Assembly (NCBI GenBank): GCA_028292485.1
Contig: JAQGMG010000030.1
Coordinates: 1-42,831 of the forward strand
DNA length: 42,831 bases
From: Rhodocyclales bacterium
Lineage (GTDB): Bacteria > Pseudomonadota > Gammaproteobacteria > Burkholderiales > Rhodocyclaceae
Reading direction: 5' to 3'
In this document: positions 15,603 to 25,900 of the stretch, one piece after another
Layout: every line of letters begins with the position of its first letter
How positions within the stretch are numbered: the stretch's first letter is position 1
Notes under the pieces: generated by a model
What the model saw: only the letters and a program-made list of their open reading frames with translations
What the model was told of the DNA's origin: nothing
Database searches by the model: none
Position numbers and translations under genes: made by a program

Positions 15603-17831
15603 TCACGCAATGATGTGCGCATCGGCCGTCTTGATCTCGAACGACGCCTTTTCGCACTTGAGCACCACGTAGGCCATGTTGACGCCCTTGACCTCGTAGT
15701 TGAGGCCAGTCGTACCGTGTGCCGTACCGGTCGTTTCGACCTTCGATCCCGTCTGCGCAATGGCCACGCCGGTGGCCTGATAACTCATGCCGGCAACGGT
15801 GCTTTGCGAACCGAATTTCTGCGTCAGGAAACCGCCGATCTTGTCGAACATATTGTCGATGGTGCGGTTGCCGCCAGGCGAGATGATGGTCAGGCCCGCC
15901 GGGGCAGTGATGGTGACTGGGCCCGCCGCCGTCATCTTCCATGGCCCGCCGACGGTTTGCGTCAAGCTGGATGCGATGGTCTCGGTCTTGGCCGCGCCAA
16001 CTGTGACGCTCTGATTGGCGCCGACGGTCAGTGTCTGGTTGGCGCCGATGGTGATGCTCTCGGCGGCGCCGACGCTCTCCGTGCGATTGGCACCGATGGT
16101 GATTTTTTCATTGGCGCCGACACTCTCGGTTCTGTTGGCACCAATCGTGATCTTCTCTTCAGCGCCCACGTTCTCGGTGCGGTTGACGCCGATGGTGATC
16201 TTCTCATTGTTGTCGACGGTCTCGGTGCGGTCGTGTTTGACGTGCACCGTTTCGTCGTGGTCGATGGTCTTCTTGCGATCATTGCCGACCCAATGCGTCT
16301 CGTCCTTTTCGACCTCGATGTCCTGGTTCTTTTCAGCGTGGATGAAAAGCTGCTCGGAGCCTTTCTTGTCCTCGAAGCGGATCTCGTTGAAATTGTCGGC
16401 GCCGCCGCCTTTCGTTGAGCGCGTCTTGACGCCCGTCTGCGTCATGTTGGCGGGCAAGTCGTACGGCGGCATCTGCTCGGCGTTGTAGACGCGGCCGGTG
16501 ATGATGGGCCGGTCGGGATCGCCCTCGAGGAAGTCCACGACCACTTCCTGGCCGATGCGCGGAATGGCGACAAAGCCCCAGTTCTTGCCCGCCCAGGGAT
16601 GCGAAACGCGTACCCAGCACGAGCTGTGTTCGTCCTTCTTGCCGTAGCGATCCCAATGGAATTGCACTTTGACGCGGCCGTATTTGTCCGTATAAATCTC
16701 GTCGCCGGAAGGGCCGACGACGATGGCGGTCTGTGGCCCCTGCACGAAAGGTTTCGGCGTGGCACGACGTGGCCTGAAATCCTGACGCGTATTGAGCGCG
16801 CTGAAACTGCAATGGAAGCCGCTGCCCGTGCTGCCGCCCGTTTCGATGCCTTCGGCGCGGATCGTGGTGTGTGTGCCGATGATCAGGTATTCGCGATTCT
16901 GATCCTTGCGTGCATGGCCCTTCAATGTGAATAGATGGGCTGCAGCGAGGCGCCGCACATTCGTGCGGGCTTGTGCCAGTTCAAACTGCGCCTGCAATTC
17001 GTCGACGCGGACCTGCGCATAGTGCTTGCCGTCCGGCACTTTATCGAAGTCGCCGGGATGATCGAAGATTTCATGCTTGCCCTCGCCATGCTCGCGCGGC
17101 ACCGATGCCGTGCCTTCGAGCTTGACGGAAGGTTTGGTGAAATCAAAATCAGTCAGCACCATCTTGCCCGGCTGCACTTGCCGCTCGTATGACCAATCGC
17201 TGATGAAGTCGGACTCCTCCTTCGCGCCACGATTCTCGACGAACTCGATTTCGGCACCGCCTTCGATGGGCGTGTGAGCACTGTAGGCGTCTGCCAGCAC
17301 CAGGACGTTCTTGTCCTTTTTGTACTCGAAGAAGAAGTAGATGCCTTCCTGCTCCATAAGGCGGCAGACGAAGTTGTAGTCGGACTCGCGATACTGCACG
17401 CAGTAATCCCACGTGCGGTAAGACCCCGTCAGCGCATCGCGAACCTCGGCGATCTTATGATCGGCAAATACTTCCTTGATGATTTCGGGAACAGTCTTGC
17501 TCTGGAAAATGCGGCAGTCGGTGGTACGAGAAAGAAACCACAACCAAGGGCGCACCTGCAAGCGGTAGGCCTGGTAGCGATTCTGTGTGCCGATGTGCGA
17601 AATGCTTGTGACATAGCCTGCAAAGAAACGGTCCTTCTGTTCCGGGATGTTCACGCGCAGGCTGACAAGCTTGCCGAGAATGCTGTCCAGATCCACATTG
17701 GTCTCGGTACTCAGGCATTCGATCTGGAAATCGGCGACTTGCGACAGGCCCTCGTCGGCAACCAGATGGGAGAACAGCAGGGCGTTGTGCCCCAGGGGCG
17801 TAATCAGCTCGAACTGTGTTGTGTCTGCCAT
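15603..17831 (-). CDS. vgrG: Type VI secretion spike protein VgrG (TssI, 742 aa)
   Basis: The N-terminus is the gp27-like region of VgrG (LLFSHLVADEGL, YRLQVRPWLWFLSRTTDCRIFQ, YCVQYRESDYNFVCRLMEQEG). The gp5-like OB domain follows with GRVKVQFHWDR, CWVRVSHPWAG and PRIGQEVVVDFLEGDPDRP. A beta-needle runs from about residue 520 and is an obvious repeat of NRTE(S/N)VGA-E-KITIGA units. The last ~120 residues continue as a short DUF2345-like tail with no enzymatic domain, so this is a carrier rather than an evolved effector VgrG. It heads the DUF2169, pentapeptide, DUF3540 and DUF4150 set. The protein trimerises and is expelled at the tip of the Hcp tube. Confidence 0.95.
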   Translation of the reverse strand: MADTTQFELITPLGHNALLFSHLVADEGLSQVADFQIECLSTETNVDLDSILGKLVSLRVNIPEQKDRFFAGYVTSISHIGTQNRYQAYRLQVRPWLWFLSRTTDCRIFQSKTVPEIIKEVFADHKIAEVRDALTGSYRTWDYCVQYRESDYNFVCRLMEQEGIYFFFEYKKDKNVLVLADAYSAHTPIEGGAEIEFVENRGAKEESDFISDWSYERQVQPGKMVLTDFDFTKPSVKLEGTASVPREHGEGKHEIFDHPGDFDKVPDGKHYAQVRVDELQAQFELAQARTNVRRLAAAHLFTLKGHARKDQNREYLIIGTHTTIRAEGIETGGSTGSGFHCSFSALNTRQDFRPRRATPKPFVQGPQTAIVVGPSGDEIYTDKYGRVKVQFHWDRYGKKDEHSSCWVRVSHPWAGKNWGFVAIPRIGQEVVVDFLEGDPDRPIITGRVYNAEQMPPYDLPANMTQTGVKTRSTKGGGADNFNEIRFEDKKGSEQLFIHAEKNQDIEVEKDETHWVGNDRKKTIDHDETVHVKHDRTETVDNNEKITIGVNRTENVGAEEKITIGANRTESVGANEKITIGANRTESVGAAESITIGANQTLTVGANQSVTVGAAKTETIASSLTQTVGGPWKMTAAGPVTITAPAGLTIISPGGNRTIDNMFDKIGGFLTQKFGSQSTVAGMSYQATGVAIAQTGSKVETTGTAHGTTGLNYEVKGVNMAYVVLKCEKASFEIKTADAHIIA

Positions 17832-17996
17832 GGCGTCTGCAATCTCGTCTGAAATGTCGTACTTTGTTGATCACGCGGGTTGATCACGTACTGCGCTTGG
17901 CGAAGCTACAGGATTGCATGCCGCTTGTAAAACCGCTGACAAGACAATACCGCCAAGGCCCCACCTACGAATCCAGGCTTGCCGATGCAGCGATTG

Positions 17997-19340
17997 TCAG
18001 GCCTTGCGGGCCGTTACCACCCAGCCCATGACCGGCTCACCGCCTTCACTGCGCAGTGCCACCTCGAGCATCTCCCCGGCAATCAGGCCGGCGCGCTCAA
18101 AAGCACCTCGCAAGTACGCTCGCGTATGCGCATAGCGCCCGTGCGGATTGATGGCGTAACCAACATCCCCCGTGATCCTGCCTTCGCCCTTCTCAACGGT
18201 GAAGATCAGTAGTCCGCCAGGCCGTAGCGCGCCGTGACAAGCACCGAAGACTTCATCGAGCGGGCCGAAGTAGACGATGGTGTCTGCCGAGACGATGGCA
18301 TCGTAACTATCCTTGCGAGCGGCGATGAAGGCCGTCAATTCGGCTTTCTCGAGCGCGTCATAACACTGCTTCGCCTCGGCCTTGGCAAGCATGCCACCAG
18401 ACAGATCCACACCTGAAAGCTGGCGCGCAAAAGGGCGCAGCAACGGGCCGCACAGACCTGTGCCACAGCCTGCATCCAGAATATCCAGCTGTGCTTCTTG
18501 CGCCTGCAGCACCTTTTCCAGTGCCTCGGTTACGATCTCAGGCGCCTTGTAGGACAAGCGCTCCTGCAACTGCGAATCGAAGCTCTCGGCAAAGCGGTCG
18601 AATGTATGTTCAATGTAGTCGTCTGCCGCACGCGCAGGCACATCCTTGCCGGAACATGCCGAATACATATGCTTGGCAACCGGATGATCCGGCGCCTCCT
18701 CCAGCCACTGGCGGAACACCTCGGCCGCCTCCTCAATGCGACCCAGCGTGTAGTAGGCGATGCCAAGCAGGCGGCGACTATCGGGGTTGCCGGGCATCAT
18801 GGCGATGGAGCGGCAGTAGTACTCCACCGCTTCCTTGATGCTGCCTTGTGCCGCGAACAGCAAGCCCATGTTGTTGTAGGCGCTGACATGCTGCGGGTTG
18901 AGTTCAATAGCGCGCCGATAGCACGTCTCGGCCTCCGGCCACTGCTCCTGCAGCTTGTGCACCACACCGAGATTGTTAAAGACATCGGCCTGATCGGGCT
19001 GCAAGCTCAGGACATGCCGGTACGCAGCGGCGGCCTCGTCCAGCCGGCCACTTTCGGCCAGCACATTACCCATATTGATATGGCATCCGACGTGACCGGG
19101 CACCAGCTCGGTAGCGCGCTGAATCAGCGCAATCGCTTCATCATCGCGGCCGCGCTGATGCATCAACACACCAAGAAAATGCAATACGTCGGGATGCTCG
19201 GGAAGGACCGCCAATATGCGCTTGTACAGCTCTTCAGCCCCATCGAGCCGAGCCTTCTGATGGAGCTCCAGGGCATAGGCAAGCGCCTCATCGACCGTGA
19301 CAGTTGTTTCCTCATCTGCAATTGGCGCTTGCATGGTCAT
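17997..19340 (-). CDS. TPR protein with SAM-dependent methyltransferase domain (447 aa)
   Basis: Starting at ATG 19340 (MTMQAP), residues about 20-240 contain consecutive TPR units (ALELHQKARLDGAEELYKRIL, FNNLGVVHKLQEQWPEAE, AYNNMGLLFAAQGSIKEAVEYY). Residues about 280-440 form a class I methyltransferase with a glycine-rich SAM site (LDILDAGCGTGLCGPLL), the acidic loop (GVDLSGGMLAKA) and SADTIVYFGPLDEV. This fusion is common in proteobacteria; target molecules are mostly unknown. It is upstream of vgrG on the same strand with a 165-base gap. A damaged second copy of its 5' end is present at 32726-32880. No signal peptide; cytoplasmic. Confidence 0.85.
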   Translation of the reverse strand: MTMQAPIADEETTVTVDEALAYALELHQKARLDGAEELYKRILAVLPEHPDVLHFLGVLMHQRGRDDEAIALIQRATELVPGHVGCHINMGNVLAESGRLDEAAAAYRHVLSLQPDQADVFNNLGVVHKLQEQWPEAETCYRRAIELNPQHVSAYNNMGLLFAAQGSIKEAVEYYCRSIAMMPGNPDSRRLLGIAYYTLGRIEEAAEVFRQWLEEAPDHPVAKHMYSACSGKDVPARAADDYIEHTFDRFAESFDSQLQERLSYKAPEIVTEALEKVLQAQEAQLDILDAGCGTGLCGPLLRPFARQLSGVDLSGGMLAKAEAKQCYDALEKAELTAFIAARKDSYDAIVSADTIVYFGPLDEVFGACHGALRPGGLLIFTVEKGEGRITGDVGYAINPHGRYAHTRAYLRGAFERAGLIAGEMLEVALRSEGGEPVMGWVVTARKA

Positions 19341-19684
19341 GGCTTCTGGACAAGAACATTGGTGACGCATCATCCCCGAAAGGCAAGCGCTCGAAAAGCC
19401 CCTGCGGCGCTCCCGGCAGCCCGGCGTGCCAGCTGCGCCCGGCATGTGCATTTACGTTGCAAGGCGGGGACATCCGGCAATCTGCCCGTCTGCCACGAAG
19501 ACGTTATGGTCGTTTCCGGCAAGCCTTCAAGCGTATCGAGCAGTGGCTACCTACAATAAGCGAGCAGCGAACATCAAAACCCCGGTGTGCGCTGCAGCAA
19601 CAAAGTTGTGCAGGCAAAGGCGTCCAATTCAGGGCGCAAAGCACTACTATCCGGCCACAGCCTTTTTTGGGGAGTACCAACATC
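19341..19684. promoter_or_regulatory. Divergent intergenic region
   Basis: This 344-base gap separates the minus-strand TPR-methyltransferase from the plus-strand substrate-binding protein, so it should hold promoters in both directions. TACAAT at about 19550 could be a -10 box for the plus strand, but no convincing -35 is paired with it. GGGGAG at 19669-19674 is the ribosome site for the plus gene. The first ~65 bases are repeated near 32816-32880 with the damaged TPR copy. No gene is seen here. Confidence 0.4.
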
Positions 19685-21589
19685 ATGACTCGTTTCACGC
19701 TGCGTCGCCTTCTCGCTGCGCTTCCGGCATTTGCCACGGCTTCTGCCTTTGCGTTTACACAAGCACCTGCTCTTGAGGCACTAGTCAAGGACAAGCAGCT
19801 CCCGCCTTTGGAACAGCGCCTGCCTGCCAAGCCCGAAGTTGTAAAGCCGGTAACCAAAACAGGTATTTACGGCGGCACTTTGCGCACCGCAATGCGCTCG
19901 AGCAGCGATCAGAACAGCATCACGCGCCTGATTGGCGTCGAGGGCCTGACACGCTGGTCGATGGATTTCAACAAGGCTCTGCCGAATGTCGCGGAAGGCT
20001 GGACAGTCAGCGCGGATGCATCGGAGTACACCTTCAAGCTGCGCAAGGGTATGCGCTGGTCCGACGGATCGCCGTTCACCGCTGACGACGTCCTGTTTGC
20101 AATGAATGACCTCGTCTATAACAGACAATTCTTCACGCTGACGCCTGACCAGTACGTGGTCAAGGACCAGGGTGCAGTCGTCACCTCGCCTGACGCTGCG
20201 ACAGTCGTGTTCAAATTTCCTGGGCCGAACCTCGCTTTTCCCGAGCAACTCGCTACGGGCCTGGGCCAACACCCGGCGATGTACCAGAAGAAATATTGTT
20301 CGCAGTTTCACCCCAAGTACAACCCCAAGATCGCAGACGTGATCGCCTCCGAAAAGGTCAAGGACTGGCCTTCGCTGCTCCGGCTGAAATGCGGCGATAT
20401 CGAGCTCCCCTCGCGCTGGGGTAATCTCGAGCGCCCGACACTCGACCCCTGGCTGCTGAAGGAGCCGTACAGCGGCAATGCAACGCGCGTGGTCCTGGAA
20501 CGCAATCCGTATTTCTGGCAAGTCGATGACAAGGGCCAGCAACTGCCCTATATCGATAAAGTCCAGTTGCAGGTGATCTCGGACGTGGAAACAATGGTGC
20601 TGGCGACCATCAATGGTCAGCTCGACTATCAGCATCGTCACATCTATCCGATCCAGAACCGCCCGGTCCTTTCCGAAAATGCGGTCAAGGCCAATTACAA
20701 AGTGATCACCTTCCCCGGAACTGCGGCAAGCGCACTGGGCCTCTTTCTCAACCACTCGACCAAAGACGCCAAGCTGCGCAAGCTGATCCGCCAGAAGGAT
20801 TTCCGCGTTGCCTTGTCGCATGCTGTCGATCGCAAGGAAATCAACGACATCGTCTATCTCGGTCAATCCGTTCCCTGGCAGACCGGTCCGGTCAAGGAGT
20901 CGCGCTGGTACAACGAAAAACTTGGCACGCAGTACCTGGACTACGACATCAAGACAGCCAACCAGCTGCTCGACAAGCTCGGTCTGACCACGCGTGATGC
21001 TGACGGCTATCGTCAATACCCTGAAGGCGGTCGCATCCGCATGAACACCATCGTGTCCATTGCGCAAACCGCGCAGATCGACGCACTGGAGCTCATTCGC
21101 AAGCAATGGTCGAAGGTCGGTATTGAAATGCTGGTGCTGTCTTCCGAGCGCTCGCTGTTCTATGATCGCGCGGCGAACAATGACTACGACATCAGCGCCG
21201 ACAACGTCTCCGGCGGCTACGACATCAACCTGAACCCGCGCTCTGTTCTCTCCATCAACCCCACGGAGTCTCGCGTCAGCATTCCCTGGACGCGCTGGGC
21301 GCTGTCTGGCGGCAAACAGGGTGAAGAACCTTCGGAAAGCATGAAGAAACGCCTCACGCTCTACGACAAGTTCCAGGTCGCCAAGACGCAGGCCGAAGCA
21401 GATGGCTATTTCAAGGAGATCCTTGCCATTGCTGCGGACGAATTCGAGATGATCGGCGTCGTGCGCACCTTTGGTGAAACCGCGATTCGCAGCAACCGCC
21501 TGCAAAACGTGTATGAAAAAATGCTGGCAAGCTGGACGTACCCGAACCCCAGCCCTGCACTGCCACAACAGTGGTTCTTCACCAAATAA
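19685..21589 (+). CDS. ABC transporter substrate-binding protein, SBP_bac_5 family (634 aa)
   Basis: ATG 19685 follows GGGGAG. The N-terminus (MTRFTLRRLLAALPAFATAS) is a signal peptide, so the protein is periplasmic. The family-5 (oligopeptide/dipeptide type) pattern is clear: EGWTVSADASEYTFKLRKGMRWSDG in segments, FTADDVLFAMND, then FRVALSHAVDRKEIND. At ~634 aa it resembles the long variants used for oligosaccharides as well as peptides. No permease or ATPase genes accompany it, so it is an orphan component. The alginate-lyase-family gene 79 bases downstream hints at a uronate oligosaccharide ligand, but a terminator separates them. Confidence 0.85.
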   Translation: MTRFTLRRLLAALPAFATASAFAFTQAPALEALVKDKQLPPLEQRLPAKPEVVKPVTKTGIYGGTLRTAMRSSSDQNSITRLIGVEGLTRWSMDFNKALPNVAEGWTVSADASEYTFKLRKGMRWSDGSPFTADDVLFAMNDLVYNRQFFTLTPDQYVVKDQGAVVTSPDAATVVFKFPGPNLAFPEQLATGLGQHPAMYQKKYCSQFHPKYNPKIADVIASEKVKDWPSLLRLKCGDIELPSRWGNLERPTLDPWLLKEPYSGNATRVVLERNPYFWQVDDKGQQLPYIDKVQLQVISDVETMVLATINGQLDYQHRHIYPIQNRPVLSENAVKANYKVITFPGTAASALGLFLNHSTKDAKLRKLIRQKDFRVALSHAVDRKEINDIVYLGQSVPWQTGPVKESRWYNEKLGTQYLDYDIKTANQLLDKLGLTTRDADGYRQYPEGGRIRMNTIVSIAQTAQIDALELIRKQWSKVGIEMLVLSSERSLFYDRAANNDYDISADNVSGGYDINLNPRSVLSINPTESRVSIPWTRWALSGGKQGEEPSESMKKRLTLYDKFQVAKTQAEADGYFKEILAIAADEFEMIGVVRTFGETAIRSNRLQNVYEKMLASWTYPNPSPALPQQWFFTK

Positions 21590-21614
21590 ACACACGGTGG
21601 AGTAAAAGTTTTCG

Positions 21615-21646
21615 CAAAGCCTTTCCTCGGAAGGGCTTTGTTTTTT
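21615..21646 (+). terminator. Rho-independent terminator after the substrate-binding protein gene
   Basis: CAAAGCC and GGCTTTG arms (stem 21615-21640) are followed by TTTTTT. It lies 25 bases after the stop codon. Confidence 0.8.
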
Positions 21647-21668
21647 CAACCTGCCCATTCATCCACAC

Positions 21669-22778
21669 ATGCAAGACTTTGATCTGAAGAAGTTCGAACG
21701 CGAACGTCTGGTGCGCAAAGCATCGCTTGCCCTGAGCACTGGGCCACGCACCATCACAAGCGCGGTCAATCCACGCAGTCCGGGCAGCGTGCATGACTTT
21801 TCTTCCGAAGCGGACTACTGGTGGCCGGATCCTGCCAACCCGGACGGCCCCTATGTACAACGTGACGGGCTAAGCAATCCGGCCAACTTCACCATTCACC
21901 GCGAGTTGATGCTGGCCTTCGCCGAAACCGTGGGTACGCTCGCTGGCGCATGCCTCGTCACGGGAGAGAAACAGTATGCGCAAGCTGCACTGACGCATCT
22001 GCGTGCATGGTTTGTCGATCCCGCGACGCGCATGAATCCGGACCTTCAATATGCACAAGCGATTCAGGGCATTTGCACGGGGCGTGGCATCGGCGTAATC
22101 GACACGGTGCATCTGGCGGAGGTGGCACTCGCCGTAAAAGCCCTGCACAAGAACGGCATGTTCAGCAGTGAAGATGTGGTCCCCATTGCAGGCTGGTTTG
22201 CCGCCTATCTCGAATGGTTATGTACTCACCCGTACGGCATTGAAGAGAGTAACTGGCCAAACAATCACGGCACCTGCTGGGCCCTGCAGGCAAGCGCATT
22301 CGCCAAGCTCACCGGCAATGCCAGAGTCATTGCCGACTGCAGGCGCCGCCTGACTGAAGTTATTCTACCGGGACAGATGGCAGTAGACGGAAGCTTCCCG
22401 CAAGAGCTGGCCCGAACCAAGCCCTATGGCTATTCGCTGTTCAATCTGGATGTCATGACGTCACTGGCGCAGATCCTCTCCTCGCCCACTGACAACCTGC
22501 TGCTATATGCACTGGCGGACGGCAGATCCATCATCCGCGCCATCGAGTTTCTCGCGCCTTTCCTTGCCGACAAGTCGTCTTGGCCATATCAGAAGGACGT
22601 GATGTGCTGGGATGAATGGCCCATCCAGCAGCCTGCATTGTTGTTCGGTGCGTTGGCGGCAAATCGCGATGACTGGCTGGAGATATGGAAAGGACTGAAC
22701 CCGGACCCCGTCGTGCTCGAAGTTCGACGGAACTATCCGATCCGCAATGCGGTGATCTGGCTCGAAGCTTCGCGGTAG
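21669..22778 (+). CDS. Alginate lyase family protein (369 aa)
   Basis: The alpha/alpha-toroid alginate lyase pattern is present: SEADYWWPDP, IQGICTGRGIGVIDT, ESNWPNNHGTCWALQ and MAVDGSFPQELARTKPYGYSLFN. The NNH and the YGYS tyrosine correspond to catalytic positions of PL5-like lyases, which cleave mannuronate-containing polymers by beta-elimination. No signal peptide is visible at ATG 21669, so the protein appears cytoplasmic; this is odd for a polymer lyase and suggests oligomer substrates or a missed start. It is 79 bases downstream of the binding protein, beyond a terminator. A second copy of its last ~147 codons lies at 32150-32590. Confidence 0.85.
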   Translation: MQDFDLKKFERERLVRKASLALSTGPRTITSAVNPRSPGSVHDFSSEADYWWPDPANPDGPYVQRDGLSNPANFTIHRELMLAFAETVGTLAGACLVTGEKQYAQAALTHLRAWFVDPATRMNPDLQYAQAIQGICTGRGIGVIDTVHLAEVALAVKALHKNGMFSSEDVVPIAGWFAAYLEWLCTHPYGIEESNWPNNHGTCWALQASAFAKLTGNARVIADCRRRLTEVILPGQMAVDGSFPQELARTKPYGYSLFNLDVMTSLAQILSSPTDNLLLYALADGRSIIRAIEFLAPFLADKSSWPYQKDVMCWDEWPIQQPALLFGALAANRDDWLEIWKGLNPDPVVLEVRRNYPIRNAVIWLEASR

Positions 22779-22843
22779 AAAACACATAACTAAGCACGCC
22801 AACTAAGCACGCCAGCTGAGCACCACAACGACAACCCTCAAAG

Positions 22844-22871
22844 AAAAAGCCCGACACAAGGTCGGGCTTTT
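22844..22871 (-). terminator. Terminator downstream of the tRNA-His fragment and cusA
   Basis: AAAAAGCCCGAC and GTCGGGCTTTT form a hairpin with T-runs on both strands. It resembles the terminator at 42491-42517 in sequence and in its distance from the tRNA 3' end. Confidence 0.8.
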
Positions 22872-22877
22872 GGAGAG

Positions 22878-22915
22878 CTGGGGCGACATACCGGGCTCGA
22901 ACCGGTGACACCTGG
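22878..22915 (-). repeat. tRNA-His 3' fragment, candidate distal att site
   Basis: On the minus strand it reads from the 3' half of the anticodon stem through the T arm and acceptor to CCA, identical over 38 bases to the intact tRNA-His. Beyond 22915 the similarity stops abruptly, so this is not a functional tRNA. Confidence 0.85.
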
Positions 22916-22996
22916 CATGCAGCCGTAAATGAGTGCGAGCAATAGCGATCACGCGCACCGGCCCTGATTCAATCAAACGACGTGAAGAAAAGTTCA

Positions 22997-25900
22997 TCAC
23001 CTGCGTGGTCGGCGCATCAGAATATATACCGCTGGGATCACGAACATCGACAAGAGCGGTGCCGTGATCATGCCGCCCACCATCGGCGCAGCAATGCGCT
23101 GCATGACCTCCGAACCGCTACCCGAGCCGAACAGGATGGGCAGCAGGCCTGCAAGAATCACCGCCACAGTCATCGCTTTCGGGCGCACACGCAAGACAGC
23201 GCCTTCGCGAATTGCATCCAGTAAATCCTCGTTCCTGCTGCGCCCTGCAGCCAGCCTGTCGTCCCAGGCATGCTTGAGATACAGCAGCATGATCACGCCA
23301 AATTCTGCCGACACGCCTGCCAGTGCGATGAAGCCGACTGCGCTCGCAATCGAGACGTTGTGACCGAGCAGATAGAGCAGCCAGAAACCACCCACCAATG
23401 CGAAGGGCAGCGCGGCCATGATCAGCAAGGCTTCATCGAGCCGATGGAAAGTGCAATAGAGCAGCACGAAGATGATCAGCAAGGTGAAAGGCACGACGAT
23501 CTTGAGCTTGGCTGTTGCGCGCTCCATGAATTCGAACTGGCCCGACCATGAGATCGAGTAGCCCGCAGGCAGTTTGACTTCCGCACTCACCGCTCGTTGC
23601 ATGTCGTGCACGGCCGAGCGCAGATCGCGATTGCGAATGTCGACATATACCCACCCAGACAGGCGCGAATTCTCCGACTTGAGCATCGGTGGTCCGTCCG
23701 CGATATGCACATCGGCTACGTCTGACAGCACAATCTGCGCACCGCGCTCGGTGACGATGGGCAACTGGCGCAGCTTCTCCACCGAATCGCGCGTCTCGCG
23801 TGGATAGCGCAGATTGATCGGAAAACGCGCCAACCCTTCCACCGTCTCGCCAATGTTCTCGCCGCCAATCGCAGACGACACCACGGCCTGCACGTCGGCG
23901 ATGTTCATGCCGAAGCGCGCAGCCGCATCGCGGTCGATTTTCACATCGACATAGCGCCCGCCCGTGAGTCGCTCGGCAAGTGCAGAGGACACGCCCGGCA
24001 CCTTCTTCACCACATGCTCGACCTCAGCTGTAATACGATCGATCTCGGCCAGACTCGCCCCAGCGACCTTCACGCCGACTGAGCTCTTGATGCCGGTGGC
24101 GAGCATGTCGATGCGGTTGCGAATCGGTGGCACCCAGATATTGGACAGGCCCGGCACCTTCACAGCGCGATCCAGCTCGGGCACCAGCTTGTCAGGCGTC
24201 ATGCCCGCGCGCCATTGATCGCGCGGCTTGAACTGAATGGTCGTCTCGAACATCTCCATCGGCGCCGGATCGGTCGCGCTTTCGGCACGGCCTGCTTTGC
24301 CGAATACGGTCGCGACTTCCGGCACGGTCTTAATGAGTCGATCCGTCTGTTGCAGCAACTGCGCGGCCTTGCCAGCCGACAAACCAGGCAACGCGCTTGG
24401 CATGTAGAGCAGATCACCCTCGTCCATCGGCGGCATGAACTCGCCGCCGACATGTAGCACCGGCCAGGCCGTGGCCGCCATAGCGAGCAGCGCGATGATG
24501 ATGGTGGCTTTCGGGAAGCGCAGCACCACGTCCAGCATCGGCCGATAGATCGCGATGAGAAAACGATTCAGCGGATTGCGCTGCTCATCCGGGATGCGGC
24601 CACGAATCAGGTAGCCCATCAGCACCGGAATCAGCGTTACAGACAATGCCGCCGCCGCTGCCATTGCGTAAGTTTTGGTGAAAGCCAGCGGCGAGAACAA
24701 GCGTCCTTCCTGCGCTTCCAGCGTGAAGATCGGGATGAAGGACAGCGTGATGATCAGCAGCGAGAAGAACAGCGCCGGGCCGACTTCTGCGGCAGCATCG
24801 GCGATCACGCGCCAGTGCGTCTCGCCTTCGAGCTTTTCATCTGGGTGTGCGTGATGCCAATGCTCGATGTGCTTGTGTGCATTCTCAATCATCACCACCG
24901 CCGCATCGACCATCGCGCCAATCGCAATCGCAATACCTCCCAGCGACATGATGTTCGCATTCACGCCCTGGTAATGCATGACGATGAAGGCAGCGAGAAT
25001 GCCCAGCGGCAAGGACACAATCGCCACCAGCGCCGAGCGGATGTGAAACAGGAATATCGCGCACACCAGCGCGACGACGATGAACTCTTCCAGCAGCTTG
25101 TGACTGAGGTTATCGACGGCGCGCCCGATAAGCTCGGAGCGGTCATACACGGTCACGATCTCGACGCCCGCAGGCAGGCTGGCCTTCAGCATCTCCAGCT
25201 TCGCTTTCACCGCCTTGATCGTCTCCAGCGCGTTCTTGCCGGAGCGCATGATGATCACGCCGCCCGCTACTTCGCCCTCGCCATTCAGATCGGCCACGCC
25301 GCGCCGCATCTCCGGCCCGAGCTGTATGCGCGCGACATCACCCAGCCGCACCGACACGCCGGCATCGGTGCTCGTCAGCGGTATCTTGCGGAAGTCGTCC
25401 AGCGTCTGCAGATAGCCCGAAGCGCGCACCATATACTCGGATTCGGCCAGCTCCAGCAGCGCGCCGCCGGTCTCCTGGTTTGCTTTCTGTACTGCATCGG
25501 TCACGCGCGCCTGGGTGATGTTGTAGGCGCGCAGCTTGTCGGGATCGAGCACCACCTGGTACTGCTTGACCATGCCGCCCACGCTCGCGACCTCCGAGAC
25601 ATTCGGCAGCGACTTCAACTCGTACTTGAGGAACCAGTCCTGCAGGGTGCGCAGCTGCGACAGATCGTTCTTGCCGGTGCGATCCACCAGCGCATATTCA
25701 TAGACCCAGCCTACCCCTGTGGCATCCGGACCGAGCGCTGTCTTGGCCGACGCGGGCAGACGCGATTGCACCTGGTTCAGATACTCCAGCACGCGCGAAC
25801 GCGCCCAGTAGAGATCGGTGCCATCCTCGAACAGCACATAAACGAACGAGTCGCCGAAAAAGGAATAGCCGCGCACCGTCTTCGCCCCCGGCACCGACAG

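Noticed and set aside
15990-16230. Short tandem DNA repeats that could be taken for a CRISPR or satellite
   Set aside because: They encode the NRTESVGA-KITIGA repeats of the VgrG needle in frame. No unique spacers between fixed repeats.
19781-21658. Long minus-strand open frame opposite the substrate-binding protein gene
   Set aside because: The plus-strand product is a textbook family-5 binding protein with signal peptide. The antisense frame has no recognisable motif.
22916-22996. Possible second tRNA gene at 22878
   Set aside because: Only the 3' 38 bases match tRNA-His. The D arm, anticodon loop and 5' acceptor are absent.
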